Positions 1 to 7,992 of a stretch of 32,537 nt of DNA are shown one piece after another. The notes under the pieces were generated by a model, which was not told the origin of the DNA, did no database searches, and saw nothing but the letters and a program-made list of their open reading frames with translations. Both the position numbers and the translations under genes were made by a program. The DNA is taken from assembly GCF_003121405.1 (NCBI RefSeq), contig NZ_QBUY01000070.1, positions 1 to 32,537 of the forward strand. The letters are read 5' to 3'. Each line of letters starts with the position of its first letter. The first letter of the stretch is position 1. Source of the stretch: Paraburkholderia sp. C35. Its GTDB lineage: Bacteria > Pseudomonadota > Gammaproteobacteria > Burkholderiales > Burkholderiaceae.

Positions 1-11
1 GCTTTCTTTAG

Positions 12-64
12 CCTACTTTTCTTTGCCGCGGCAAAGAAAAGTAGGTGCTGCCCCGCACAGGGGC
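12..64. repeat. Perfect 34-bp palindrome followed by a small GC hairpin (intergenic repeat)
   Basis: Positions 12-45 form a perfect palindrome; the left arm is CCTACTTTTCTTTGCCG. It is followed at 50-64 by a second hairpin (GCCCC, loop GCACA, GGGGC). The element lies 80 bases downstream of the last permease gene of the ABC importer, so it could act as a transcription end signal from either side. From memory, closely similar sequences recur between genes in Paraburkholderia and relatives, which would make it a dispersed repeat. The copy number cannot be seen from this window. Confidence 0.7.
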
Positions 65-143
65 AACGCTAGCAGACCACTAACAACCCGCGGACGCCAG
101 CGAAAGCAAATCAAAAACCAAAAGCGTCGCACGACAAAAAACT

Positions 144-800
144 TCACCTCTCTCTCGCCACTTTCTGCCGCCGCTCCAAAACCCGCGCATACCAGGTCAG
201 CGGAAAGCACATAGCAAAATAGAGAAGCGCGACCATGCCATAGATTGGAAACGGCCGGAAGGCAGCATTCGTAATCATGTTCCCCGTCTTGGTCAGCTCG
301 GTAAAGCCGATAATCGACGTAAGCGCCGTGCTCTTGACCACCTGCACCAGAAACCCGACCGTCGGCGCAACAGCGATCTTGAGCGCCTGAGGCCAGACGA
401 TATACCGCAACTGCTGCGAGAACGTCATCCCGAGACTGGCGCCTGCCGCCCACTGCCCACGCGGCACAGCCTCGACGCACCCGCGCCAGATATCGGCCAG
501 ATAAGCACTGGTATAAAGCGTCAACGTCACGGTAGCCGCTACCCATGGCGACACATCGACGCCCATCAGCGGCAATCCAAAGAACGCCAGAAACAGTTGC
601 ATCAGCAACGGCGTGCCCTGGAACAACTCGACATACAGCACGACGATGCGCCGAAGCCAAGGCATAGGCGAAACACGCATCGCGAGCAGTACCAACCCAA
701 CCACACCGCCGCCAACGAACGCGATCAACGACAGCAAAATAGTCCACCGCGCTGCGAGCAACAGATTGCGCGCAATATCCCAAAGCGTGAATTCGATCAT
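144..800 (-). CDS. Amino-acid ABC transporter permease (second of two)
   Basis: A 218-residue inner-membrane protein of the polar amino-acid permease family (HisM/GlnP type). Several hydrophobic segments are visible (near residues 15-40, 55-75, 85-100 and 185-205). The cytoplasmic EAA loop, which normally contacts the ATPase, appears around residues 107-130 (EAVPRGQWAAGASLGM). The ATG lies 2 bases after the stop of the preceding permease, so the two are surely cotranscribed and probably translationally coupled. The two permeases would form the heterodimeric channel for the binding protein encoded upstream in the operon. The exact amino acid cannot be told from sequence. No ATPase gene follows; a palindromic repeat does. 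Confidence 0.9.
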   Translation of the reverse strand: MIEFTLWDIARNLLLAARWTILLSLIAFVGGGVVGLVLLAMRVSPMPWLRRIVVLYVELFQGTPLLMQLFLAFFGLPLMGVDVSPWVAATVTLTLYTSAYLADIWRGCVEAVPRGQWAAGASLGMTFSQQLRYIVWPQALKIAVAPTVGFLVQVVKSTALTSIIGFTELTKTGNMITNAAFRPFPIYGMVALLYFAMCFPLTWYARVLERRQKVARER

Positions 801-802
801 GA

Positions 803-1552
803 TCAGCGCTCCGTCGTCGGTGCAGTGCGCGCGCCGCGCGTGGCGAAGAGCGTGCGCAACAGGCCGCGTGGCGCCTCGGAAGAACGCGCCGTACGTCCGG
901 CAAAGAGCCCCTTGCCAAGCCGGTTCAACACCTGCCGCAATACGATCGACAGCACCAGATACGTCGCCGTGATGATCACGTACGCTTCGAACGAACGGAA
1001 ATTGCGCGACTGGATATAGTTCGCCGCATACGTGAGGTCAGGCACCGAGATCTGCGATACGACGGCCGACCCGAGCATCACGATCAACACCTGGCTCAGC
1101 AGCGCAGGAAACACGTTGGCCCCCGCCTGCGGCAACACCACATGTCGAAACACCTGGCGTTGATGTAGTCCCAGCGCCTGTGCCGCCTGAATCTGCCCGC
1201 GCGGAATCGAGTCGATGCCGGCACGCACGATCTCGATCGCGTAAGCGCCCAGGTTCACGGTCATCGCGAATATTGCGGCCTGGATTTCGTCGATGTGAAT
1301 GCCAAGGCTGGGCAAGCCGAAGAACACGAAAAATAGCTGCACCAGAAACGGCGTATTGCGGATCAACTCGACATACGAAGCAATCAGCCAGCGCAGCCAC
1401 TTCGGACCCGACACGGCTGCTGCCGCGCCCGCAATGCCGACTACGCCGCCCAACACCGTCGATACGGCCGTCAGCCCCAGCGTCACGCCGACGCCACGCA
1501 CGAGCATCCCCGCATACATGTCGAAACTGCTGAAATCGAACGTGTAACTCAT
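803..1552 (-). CDS. Amino-acid ABC transporter permease (first of two)
   Basis: A 249-residue membrane permease of the same His/Glu/Gln/Arg/opine family as its neighbour. It opens with a transmembrane segment (about residues 13-45), then the conserved ELIRNTPFLVQLFFVFFGLP stretch. The EAA-type loop follows (about 112-135, IDSIPRGQIQAAQALGL). The last 35 residues form a basic, Ser/Arg-rich tail that is longer than usual for this family. It lies 39 bases after the binding-protein gene and 2 bases before the second permease. It acts in the inner membrane as one half of the translocation pore. Confidence 0.9.
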   Translation of the reverse strand: MSYTFDFSSFDMYAGMLVRGVGVTLGLTAVSTVLGGVVGIAGAAAAVSGPKWLRWLIASYVELIRNTPFLVQLFFVFFGLPSLGIHIDEIQAAIFAMTVNLGAYAIEIVRAGIDSIPRGQIQAAQALGLHQRQVFRHVVLPQAGANVFPALLSQVLIVMLGSAVVSQISVPDLTYAANYIQSRNFRSFEAYVIITATYLVLSIVLRQVLNRLGKGLFAGRTARSSEAPRGLLRTLFATRGARTAPTTER

Positions 1553-1591
1553 CGCATGCGGCTCATCGTGACATCGGCTGATAAAAAAGGC

Positions 1592-2401
1592 TTAGAGGTT
1601 GTCCGGCAGCGGCGCGCGCAGCCACTTCTGCGAAATCGCGTTCATCGTGCCGTCCTTGCGGGCGCGCGCGATGGTGTCGTCGACTTTCTTCAGCAGGCGC
1701 GGCTCGTTCTTGTTCAGGCCGACGTGATCGGGCGAGCTGAACAGCGAGAACTTCTGCTCCGGATCATTGGCAGGATGGCGCGCGAGAATCGTCGCGCCCA
1801 CGTCGTTGCCAACGACCATCAACTGTACCTGACCAGAAAGAAATGCAGAAATAGCGCCGTTAGGATCGTCGAACCGTTTGATGTTGGCCGTGGGCGGTGC
1901 GATCTTGGTCACGCTCAGGTCTTCAAGCGTGCCGCGCGCCACCGAAATGCTCTTGCCCGCGAGGTCGTTCGCGTCCTTCACCTTCAGCGACTTCGGACCG
2001 AACACGGCGAGGTAGTAGGGCGCGTAGGGCTGCGAGAAGTCGATCACCTTCTCACGCGCGGGCGTCTGGCCGACCGACAGCAGCATGTCCGCCTTGTGGT
2101 CCGCGAGGTAGGCCATGCGGTTGTCGCCCGTCACGGCCACCAGTTCCACCTTCACGCCAAGCGATTTGCCGATCAGGTCCGCGACATCGATGTCATAGCC
2201 TTGCGGCTTCATGTCCGGCCCGATCGAGCCGAACGGCGGATAGTCCATGAACACCCCGACGCGCACGACGCCCGCCTTGGTAATGGTGTCGAGCGCGTCG
2301 GCATGAGCGAGCGGCGCGAACGCGGACAGCGCGACGCCGGCGAACGCAAGCGATGCGAACGCGTGGCAGAAGCGGCGGCGGAGGAGAGCGGCGGTGGTCA
2401 T
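1592..2401 (-). CDS. Periplasmic amino-acid-binding protein of the ABC importer (SBP family 3)
   Basis: A 269-residue protein with an N-terminal signal peptide (Arg-rich start, hydrophobic core, probable cleavage after AHA near residue 34). The mature part is a family 3 solute-binding domain: VVRVGVFMDYPPFGSI at the start of lobe 1, GYDIDVADLIGKSLGV, then the hinge region DMLLSVGQTPAREKVIDFSQPY. It would capture an amino acid in the periplasm and deliver it to the two downstream permeases. The start is supported by an AAGGAAG ribosome binding site just upstream on the minus strand. The gene is divergent from a LysR regulator, which is the likely controller. Confidence 0.92.
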   Translation of the reverse strand: MTTAALLRRRFCHAFASLAFAGVALSAFAPLAHADALDTITKAGVVRVGVFMDYPPFGSIGPDMKPQGYDIDVADLIGKSLGVKVELVAVTGDNRMAYLADHKADMLLSVGQTPAREKVIDFSQPYAPYYLAVFGPKSLKVKDANDLAGKSISVARGTLEDLSVTKIAPPTANIKRFDDPNGAISAFLSGQVQLMVVGNDVGATILARHPANDPEQKFSLFSSPDHVGLNKNEPRLLKKVDDTIARARKDGTMNAISQKWLRAPLPDNL

Positions 2402-2532
2402 GGTGCTTCCTTTGTCGATGTTAGAACTACGGTAAAGGCACTCTAGGTATGCAAAAAAGCTGGAACAACCGAAATCTGCGCATGGATGCCATGCATTGCG
2501 CTCATGCCGCCAGGGTTCTCCCGTGCCCGGTC

Positions 2533-2551
2533 ATGCATGAGTCTGGTGCAT
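2533..2551. promoter_or_regulatory. Candidate LysR-type operator in the divergent intergenic region
   Basis: An interrupted inverted repeat, ATGCA-N9-TGCAT, contains the T-N11-A core typical of LysR-family sites. It lies between the binding-protein gene (start 2401, minus) and the LysR gene (start 2662, plus). Several more ATGC/GCAT half-sites occur nearby (about 2480-2515 and 2610-2625). The position fits autoregulation plus control of the importer. Binding is inferred only from position and symmetry. Confidence 0.35.
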
Positions 2552-2661
2552 GGCGACGCGGCCCGCGGAATTTTGGTTCGTTTATGCTTTGGGCTTGTCA
2601 TGTGCCCGAGCATGCAGCAATGCAGCACGCGCGATGAATTTTCCTGATGCGACGACTACTC

Positions 2662-3555
2662 ATGCGCCGACTCCCACCCCTGAATGCCTTGCAGATCTTC
2701 GAGACCGTCGCGCGCCATCGCAGCTTCACGCGCGCGGCCGAGCATCTGTGCCTGACCCAGGGCGCCGTGAGCCGGCAGATCCTCGCGCTCGAAGACTATT
2801 ACCAGTTCCCGCTGTTCAAACGTCACGCGAAAGGCCTGACGCTGACGGCGGAAGGCGAGTTGCTGCTGCCCGCCGTCAAGGAGAGCTTTGCGCGTATCGA
2901 AGAGATTTCGCTGCGGCTCACGCGTCAGCGCACCGATCTCGCGCTGAAGGTGCCGACCTGCGTGATGCGCTGGATGCTGCCGAAGATCATGCAGTTCCAG
3001 GCCGAGTACCCCGATCTGCATGTGCAGATCACGACCACCTGGCAGCATGACGTCGACTTCCAGGTCGAGCCGTTCGATGCCGCGATCGTCTACGGCACGT
3101 CAGCGGGCGCCGACGTGCAGGCCGTGCCGCTGTTCGAGGAGCGCCTCACCCCTGTGTGCGCGCCGCAACTGCTGCAGGACAAGCCGCTCGGCTCAGCCGC
3201 TGATCTCTCGCGCCATACCTTGCTGCATCCCACACGCGATCATCGCGACTGGAAGATGTGGCTCGATCATGTGGACGCGCGCGACGTCGATGCAGACCTC
3301 GGCCCAAGCTTCGATACGCTCGACCTCGCCACCAACGCGGCACTGCAGGGCTTCGGCGTGGCTATCAGCGATCTCGCGCTGATCGAAGAGGATGTGGCCG
3401 CGCAACGGCTCGTGCGTCCGTTCGACACCGTGCTCACGACGGGTGCGCGGTATTACTTCGTCTATCCGGACAGCGTCGCGCATCAGCAGAAGCTCAGTCT
3501 GTTCCGCGACTGGATCGACCGGCACTGGGCGGGCGCAGTCAGCGCCGCCGCGTAA
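2662..3555 (+). CDS. LysR-family transcriptional regulator, GcvA-like
   Basis: A 297-residue regulator. The N-terminal winged HTH is clear (PPLNALQIFETVARHRSFTRAAEHL, then LTQGAVSRQILALED). The C-terminal effector domain (about residues 90-290) contains the RWMLPKI and FDAAIVYG motifs common in GcvA-type members. I chose the ATG at 2662 because PPLNALQIF then sits at the usual N-terminal position; an in-frame ATG at 2647 would add five residues. It is transcribed away from the amino-acid importer, so it probably responds to the imported substrate. It converges on the antiporter gene with a 27-base gap. Confidence 0.9.
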   Translation: MRRLPPLNALQIFETVARHRSFTRAAEHLCLTQGAVSRQILALEDYYQFPLFKRHAKGLTLTAEGELLLPAVKESFARIEEISLRLTRQRTDLALKVPTCVMRWMLPKIMQFQAEYPDLHVQITTTWQHDVDFQVEPFDAAIVYGTSAGADVQAVPLFEERLTPVCAPQLLQDKPLGSAADLSRHTLLHPTRDHRDWKMWLDHVDARDVDADLGPSFDTLDLATNAALQGFGVAISDLALIEEDVAAQRLVRPFDTVLTTGARYYFVYPDSVAHQQKLSLFRDWIDRHWAGAVSAAA

Positions 3556-3582
3556 GGCAGCGCAAAGCAGGCTAGAGCAGGC

Positions 3583-4674
3583 TCAGGGCGCGAAGGAAAG
3601 GAACAGATACGCGGCGAATAGCGACAGGTGCACGGCGCCTTGCAGGATCGTCGTGCGGCCGGTGCCGAGCGTCATGGCGCTGATCAGCAGCGTCAGCGTG
3701 CGCAGCACCGTGTCCTTGCCGTCGAGGCCGAGCACGAGCGGCTTGCCCGTCCAGATGAACACCAGCGCGCCGGTCGGAATCGTCAGGCCGATACTCGCCA
3801 GTGCCGAGCCGAGCGCCAGGTTCAGGCTGTTCTGCAGGCGGTTGGCGCGCGCCGCGCGCACGGCCGCGAGTCCTTCGGGCAGCAGCACCAGCGCCGCGAT
3901 CACGATACCGACCACGGCGGCGGGCGCGCCCGCTTCGCGCCCCGCGCGCTCGACTACCGGCGACAGTACCTTCGCAAGCAGCACCACGGCGACGAGGCTC
4001 ACGACCAGCAATACGCCGCTTGCCATCGCAACCCGCGCGCTGGGCGGCGACGCGTGCCCGTCTGCATCGGCGGCATGAGCGGCGTCGACGAGAAAATAGT
4101 CGCGGTGACGCACGGTCTGCACGAACACGCACACGCCATACAGCACCAGCGACGACACCCCGGCGAACGCCAGCTGCGAATCGCTGAGCGCGGGTCCGAG
4201 GCTGACACTCGTGTAGTTCGGCATCACCAGCGTCAGCACGGACAGCGACGCCAGCACCGCCAGCGCCGCGCTCGCGCCGCGAATCTGGAAGTCCTGCTCG
4301 CGGTGATGCAGGCCACCCACCAGCAGACAGATCCCGACGATCCCGTTGCACACGATCATCACCGCTGCGAACACGGTATCGCGCGCGAGTCCCGCCTTTT
4401 CCGGTCCCGCCGACAGCATCACCGAGACGATCAGCGCCACTTCGATCACCGTCACGGCCACGGCCAGCACCAGCGTGCCGAACGGCTCGCCGACGCGATG
4501 CGCGACCACTTCCGCGTGATGCACGCCCGCGAACACCGAGCCCGCCAGCGCGACGGCGGCGAGCGCGGTCAGCAGGCCATTGCCAGGCAGCGCATAGGCG
4601 ACGCCGAGCACGATCCACGCGACGACAGGGGCGGCGATAGTCCAGCGGGGCAATACAGGCGAGATCGAGGCCAT
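3583..4674 (-). CDS. chaA: Calcium/proton antiporter, ChaA family
   Basis: A 363-residue polytopic inner-membrane protein of the Ca2+/cation antiporter superfamily. Two homologous halves are visible. The first carries GEPFGTLVLAVAVTVIEVAL (about residues 61-80); the second carries VLLPEGLAAVRAARANRLQN followed by LNLALGSALASIGLTIP. The Glu-containing alpha motifs in each half normally bind the cation. A hydrophilic loop with acidic and His residues separates the halves (about 175-205). Family members exchange Ca2+ or Na+/K+ for protons and help in alkaline or salt stress. The gene stands alone, convergent with the LysR gene. The symbol rests on family resemblance. Confidence 0.85.
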   Translation of the reverse strand: MASISPVLPRWTIAAPVVAWIVLGVAYALPGNGLLTALAAVALAGSVFAGVHHAEVVAHRVGEPFGTLVLAVAVTVIEVALIVSVMLSAGPEKAGLARDTVFAAVMIVCNGIVGICLLVGGLHHREQDFQIRGASAALAVLASLSVLTLVMPNYTSVSLGPALSDSQLAFAGVSSLVLYGVCVFVQTVRHRDYFLVDAAHAADADGHASPPSARVAMASGVLLVVSLVAVVLLAKVLSPVVERAGREAGAPAAVVGIVIAALVLLPEGLAAVRAARANRLQNSLNLALGSALASIGLTIPTGALVFIWTGKPLVLGLDGKDTVLRTLTLLISAMTLGTGRTTILQGAVHLSLFAAYLFLSFAP

Positions 4675-4819
4675 ACAGGTTCAGTCCGTTTGTTGTTGTT
4701 CGTGTGGCGGGAGACAACGCGGCGCCGCAGCATCGGCTGGCGGGCGGGGCGTGCAGCTTGACATTAAACCAGCCAGGACCGGCCGATGGTGTGACGGCGC
4801 AGCAAAAATGAACGCTGCA

Positions 4820-4857
4820 AACAAAAACACCGCTCTTCGTGACAAAGAGCGGTGTGT
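4820..4857 (-). terminator. Rho-independent terminator of the BON-domain gene
   Basis: An 11-bp stem (arms 4827-4837 and 4845-4855, arm ACACCGCTCTT) with a 7-base loop. On the minus strand it is followed by a TTTTTG run. It lies about 50 bases after the stop codon of the BON-domain gene. Confidence 0.85.
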
Positions 4858-4903
4858 ATTCCAACCGGACGCCCGCAAGCGGACGCCTGGCGGCAATGCG
4901 GGA

Positions 4904-5260
4904 TTACTGGCCGACCGGGCGGATCGTCAGCGCGTTCTTCACCGACGTCACGCCTGCCACGCCTTGCGCAACCTGCGTTGCACGATCGACTTGCGGCTGT
5001 TCCGGCACCGAGCCTTGCAGCGTCACAGCGCCGCTACGTGCACGAACCGTGATGTTGGCGACGCTGAGGTCCTTGGCTTTCGCCAGCGCGCCGCGCACCT
5101 TGCGGCCCAGCGCACGGTCAGCCGCCTTGGATGCCTTCGCGGTCTGCTTGGCGCTCGGTTGAGCCGTCATGTCGGCATCGCTTGCCTGAGCATAGGCGTT
5201 GACCGACGCGAGCACTACGAGTGCAGCACCTACCATCTTGATTGCCTGAATCGCCTTCAT
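4904..5260 (-). CDS. BON-domain periplasmic protein
   Basis: A 118-residue exported protein. Residues 1-25 form a signal peptide ending in AYA. A Lys/Ala-rich stretch follows, then a single BON domain (about residues 50-115: VRGALAKAKDL, ITVRARSGAVTLQGSVPEQPQVDRATQVAQGVAGVTSVKNAL). BON domains, as in OsmY, are thought to bind phospholipid and occur in osmotic or envelope stress proteins. The start has a good AGGAG site about 8 bases upstream. It is monocistronic with its own terminator. The specific role is unknown. Confidence 0.88.
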   Translation of the reverse strand: MKAIQAIKMVGAALVVLASVNAYAQASDADMTAQPSAKQTAKASKAADRALGRKVRGALAKAKDLSVANITVRARSGAVTLQGSVPEQPQVDRATQVAQGVAGVTSVKNALTIRPVGQ

Positions 5261-5649
5261 TCACTTTCTCCTGTTGTCATGATTTGCGACAGTGTCGCGC
5301 CTGGAACGCACCCGGCTTACGGGCTCTTCACGCGTGATACCACTGCACTACCACTTCTTTACTTCTGGATGAAAACGGCTGCGGGTTGTCCATGCACCTC
5401 GCGGCTGGCCGGCAGGGCGGGCCTGCCCGAGGCGGCAAGGGGGCTGGCCGGACAGTAACGATACATCAATTGGTTCCATGGTGAGGATAAGGGTTGCCTG
5501 TGTGCGGCTTCGCTACAACGGATCGATGCCGTCCGGGTCATGCGAGGCCCGTTCTGCGCCCAACTGCGCCGCGCGTCATCATGCTGCAAACTGCGTGGCT
5601 CGCACGGCTTCTGGCATCCATCTGTGCTTCCATTCCGGCCCGGCATCAC
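5261..5649. other. Intergenic region between the BON-domain gene and the DNA glycosylase
   Basis: A 389-base gap between divergent genes. It must hold both promoters, but no clear -35/-10 pair stands out. A short GC-rich hairpin (GGCAGG, 5-base loop, CCTGCC) lies at 5411-5427. An in-frame upstream extension of the glycosylase (ATG at 5581, TTG at 5494) crosses the right part, but its peptide has no match to the family. Confidence 0.5.
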
Positions 5650-6285
5650 ATGGCGAACACGACACTTTCTCCCGTTCCTCTACACCGCAACGATCTACCC
5701 GTCGATACGGTTGACCTCGCGCGCTTCCTGCTGGGTAAATACCTGGTCCACGATCTGCGCGAAGGGCGCGTTGCGGGGCGGATTGTCGAAACGGAGGCGT
5801 ATCCCGTCGGCGATTCGACCAATCACGCGTATCCGGGGCGGCGTGCGTACAACGGCTCGATGTTCCTCGAACACGGCCATGCGTACGTGCGGCTCACGTA
5901 CGGCATCTACAACGTCATCAACGTGGTCAGCGAGCGGGAATGCACGGGTGCTGCCGTGCTGATCCGCGCGCTGGAGCCGGTGGCGGGCATCGACCTGATG
6001 CAGGCGCGCCGGCCTGACACGAAAGCGCGCGATCTGACACGGGGGCCGGGGCGCCTCGCGCTTGCGCTCGGCATCGATCTGGGCTTCGACGGGGTCGATC
6101 TCTGTACTGGCCGCGGTCTGTGGCTCGGCGCGGCGGGCAAGGCGCGCACGCCGTTTGCCGTCACGACGCGCATCGGGATCGCGCGGGAGATGCATCGGCT
6201 GCTGCGCTTTTATGTGCCGGGAAGCCCGTTCGTCAGTGGGCCGCGCAAGTTGCTGTCGGCGGGCGACGCGCCGCCTTCGCGTTAA
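5650..6285 (+). CDS. DNA-3-methyladenine glycosylase (AAG/MPG family)
   Basis: A 211-residue base-excision-repair enzyme that removes alkylated purines from DNA. The family signature RIVETEAY is at residues 44-51. By alignment with human AAG, Glu49 matches the catalytic Glu125, Tyr51 matches Tyr127 and His59 matches His136. Other matches are NGSMFLEHGHAYVRLTYGIYNVINVVS and AAVLIRALEP, then the TRGPGRLALALGI stretch. I chose the ATG at 5650 because the family domain begins just after it. Upstream in-frame starts add unrelated residues, and no strong ribosome binding site marks any of them. The gene stands alone. Confidence 0.9.
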   Translation: MANTTLSPVPLHRNDLPVDTVDLARFLLGKYLVHDLREGRVAGRIVETEAYPVGDSTNHAYPGRRAYNGSMFLEHGHAYVRLTYGIYNVINVVSERECTGAAVLIRALEPVAGIDLMQARRPDTKARDLTRGPGRLALALGIDLGFDGVDLCTGRGLWLGAAGKARTPFAVTTRIGIAREMHRLLRFYVPGSPFVSGPRKLLSAGDAPPSR

Positions 6286-6553
6286 GGAGGCGGTTTGGCG
6301 CCGCTTCGCGGGCGCGGCGTCGGCGGCATTTTCCGCACGGCGCGGTCAGCCAATGCGCACCAGCATTATTACGTCTGACCGACGATCCGAATGACAGATG
6401 CCTTGCAACGCCGCCTGACTTTTTCAAACGACGCAATTAAGTATCTCCGGAATAGGGGTTTTCCCTTGGTGTGTCGGTGGCTACACTGATCTCACTGGCT
6501 TCACACACTGTTGTGCGAAGCGGCTGACAAAACAACTTTCGGAGGTAGTTACC

Positions 6554-6883
6554 ATGAAATCGCTGATCAAGGCTGTCGCCATTGCTGCTGTTCTCGCTAT
6601 TCCCGCTGTCTCGTTCGCCCAGTCGAACCAGCCCGTGACCCGCGCGCAAGTCCGCGCCGAACTGGTCCAGCTGGAAAAGGCCGGCTACAACCCCGCGACG
6701 GCTGTCGATTCGACCTATCCGGCCGACATCCAGGCTGCTGAAAAGCGCGTGCAGGCTCAAAACGGTGCCGTCGCACAAGCACCTGTTGCCGATACGGGCT
6801 ACGGTTCGTCGACCACCGGTTCGTCGCAATCGGGCGCGGCCAAGACGCTGAACCCGGCGCAAGACGTCTACTTCGGTCATTAA
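6554..6883 (+). CDS. DUF4148-domain exported protein
   Basis: A 109-residue secreted protein. The signal peptide is clear (MKSLIKAVAIAAVLAIPAVSFAQ). The mature start, VTRAQVRAELVQLEKAGYNPA, is the DUF4148 signature, a family of small periplasmic proteins abundant in Burkholderiaceae and of unknown function. The rest is Ala/Gly/Ser-rich and probably flexible. A strong GGAGG site lies about 9 bases before the ATG. No operon partner is seen. A tandem hairpin and terminator region follows. Confidence 0.9.
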   Translation: MKSLIKAVAIAAVLAIPAVSFAQSNQPVTRAQVRAELVQLEKAGYNPATAVDSTYPADIQAAEKRVQAQNGAVAQAPVADTGYGSSTTGSSQSGAAKTLNPAQDVYFGH

Positions 6884-6896
6884 ACCGGCTTGAAAA

Positions 6897-6921
6897 CCGG
6901 GCCGCAGCGTTCACGGCCCGG
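6897..6921 (+). terminator. GC-rich hairpin just after the DUF4148 gene
   Basis: A perfect 8-bp inverted repeat (CCGGGCCG, 9-base loop, CGGCCCGG) starts 14 bases after the stop codon. There is no T-run after it, so it may stabilise the 3' end rather than terminate transcription by itself. Confidence 0.5.
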
Positions 6922-7049
6922 TATGCGCGCGTCGGCACAGGCTGAAAGCGCGCAACAGAGAATTCGGGCGACGGCGCGGGACAAGCCAGATTGGGCGGCC
7001 GCGCCATCGCCAATGAAAGCATGAACCTCCGCCGCCCGAAAGGTGGCTT

Positions 7050-7078
7050 AGCCCAACCTCGCGGATTGGGCTTTTTTT
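7050..7078 (+). terminator. Rho-independent terminator
   Basis: The stem AGCCCAA/TTGGGCT (7050-7056 and 7066-7072, 9-base loop) is followed directly by seven T. A second stem-loop (GCCGCC, loop CGAAA, GGTGGC) lies just upstream at about 7031-7047. It ends transcription from the DUF4148 gene, or from a possible small RNA between 6922 and 7078. Confidence 0.9.
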
Positions 7079-7177
7079 GTTGGTTTAACAGGTGGAAGAG
7101 GCTGGCGCGAAGCGAATCGCGCTGCTGACGCAGCCGCTGCGGCGCACGAAACGTCGCTATCAGGGCATCACGGCGCG

Positions 7178-7612
7178 CTAGCTGTTGTGAATATATTGCT
7201 CGAGTTGCTGGATCGTGAACTGCTGCTCGGCAATGATGGCCTTCACGAGGTCACCGATCGACACCATGCCGATCAGTTGATCGTTTTCCAGCACGGGCAG
7301 GTGACGCATGCGGCGTTCGGTCATCAGCGCCATGCAGTCCTCGGTGGTCTGGTCGGGGCGCACGAAACGCACGGCGCTGCTCATGATGTCGCGTACGGGC
7401 GTGGTCTTCGACGAGCGGTCCATCAGCACGACCTTGCGTGCATAGTCGCGTTCGGTGACGATCCCCGCGATCGCCCCGTTTTCCTTGACGATCAGCGCGC
7501 CGATCTGTTTATCCGCCATCAGCTTGATGGCGTCGTAGACGGAATCGGATGCATCGATCGTAAAGACCTCCTGGTTCGGCTTCGATTTTAGGAGTTGTGC
7601 AACGCTAGTCAT
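7178..7612 (-). CDS. CBS-domain pair protein
   Basis: A 144-residue cytoplasmic protein made almost only of two CBS motifs. The first covers about residues 12-70 (VFTIDASDSVYDAIKLMADKQIGALIVKENGAIAGIVTERDYARKV). The second covers about 78-135 (VRFVRPDQTTEDCMALMTERRMRHLPVLENDQLIGMVSIGDLVKAII). Such stand-alone pairs bind adenine nucleotides or NAD(H) and act as energy sensors. I chose the ATG at 7612 because it has an upstream GGAG and places the domain correctly; an upstream in-frame start adds 21 residues unlike the family. It is divergent from ribA. Confidence 0.9.
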   Translation of the reverse strand: MTSVAQLLKSKPNQEVFTIDASDSVYDAIKLMADKQIGALIVKENGAIAGIVTERDYARKVVLMDRSSKTTPVRDIMSSAVRFVRPDQTTEDCMALMTERRMRHLPVLENDQLIGMVSIGDLVKAIIAEQQFTIQQLEQYIHNS

Positions 7613-7992
7613 GGAGCGGCTCCGTTTGCAGTGCAGCACGCCCGGCCACGGCGCGCTGGGATAAAGGAGAGGCACGTCAAGCGTAGATCAGGCGCCAATC
7701 AAGTATAGGCGTCGCGGGCGTGCACGGCACCGCTCGCTTCGCCTGGTACCGTGCGAAGCGCCACGCATGCCATGCTGAACGCCATCTGCTTTGCGGATAT
7801 GAGCATGCTGCATATCGTGTTGCCTGCGACGCCGGCTGGCCACTCGCTCGATGCCGGCTGATACGCCGCATGGCCGTCTGCGCATCAGGGCGAAGCGGCT
7901 GCCAGGTACAATTCGCCGTTTAGCGGTAAACTCCGCATCTGTACTTTATCCCCGGTAGTCCACGGGTTCATGTCCGCAATTCCGCCAACGCC
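7613..7992. other. Divergent intergenic region between the CBS gene and ribA, with two competing hairpins
   Basis: A 380-base gap. Hairpin B has perfect 8-bp arms CGCTTCGC (7735-7742) and GCGAAGCG (7753-7760). Hairpin A pairs CACGGCACC (7723-7731) with GGTACCGTG (7745-7753), 8 of 9 bases. Its loop holds the left arm of B, so the two exclude each other. No FMN riboswitch motif is recognisable before ribA. Promoters are not assigned. Confidence 0.5.

Noticed and set aside
13..918. A 301-codon minus-strand frame over the second permease
   Set aside because: Arg/Ala-rich, no family features; the permease in the other frame explains the region fully.
3572..4864. A 430-codon minus-strand frame over the antiporter gene
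   Set aside because: It is a shadow in another frame of chaA with low-complexity Arg/Ala/Gly composition.
7613..7992. An FMN riboswitch before ribA
   Set aside because: The conserved RFN core sequences are not present in this gap.
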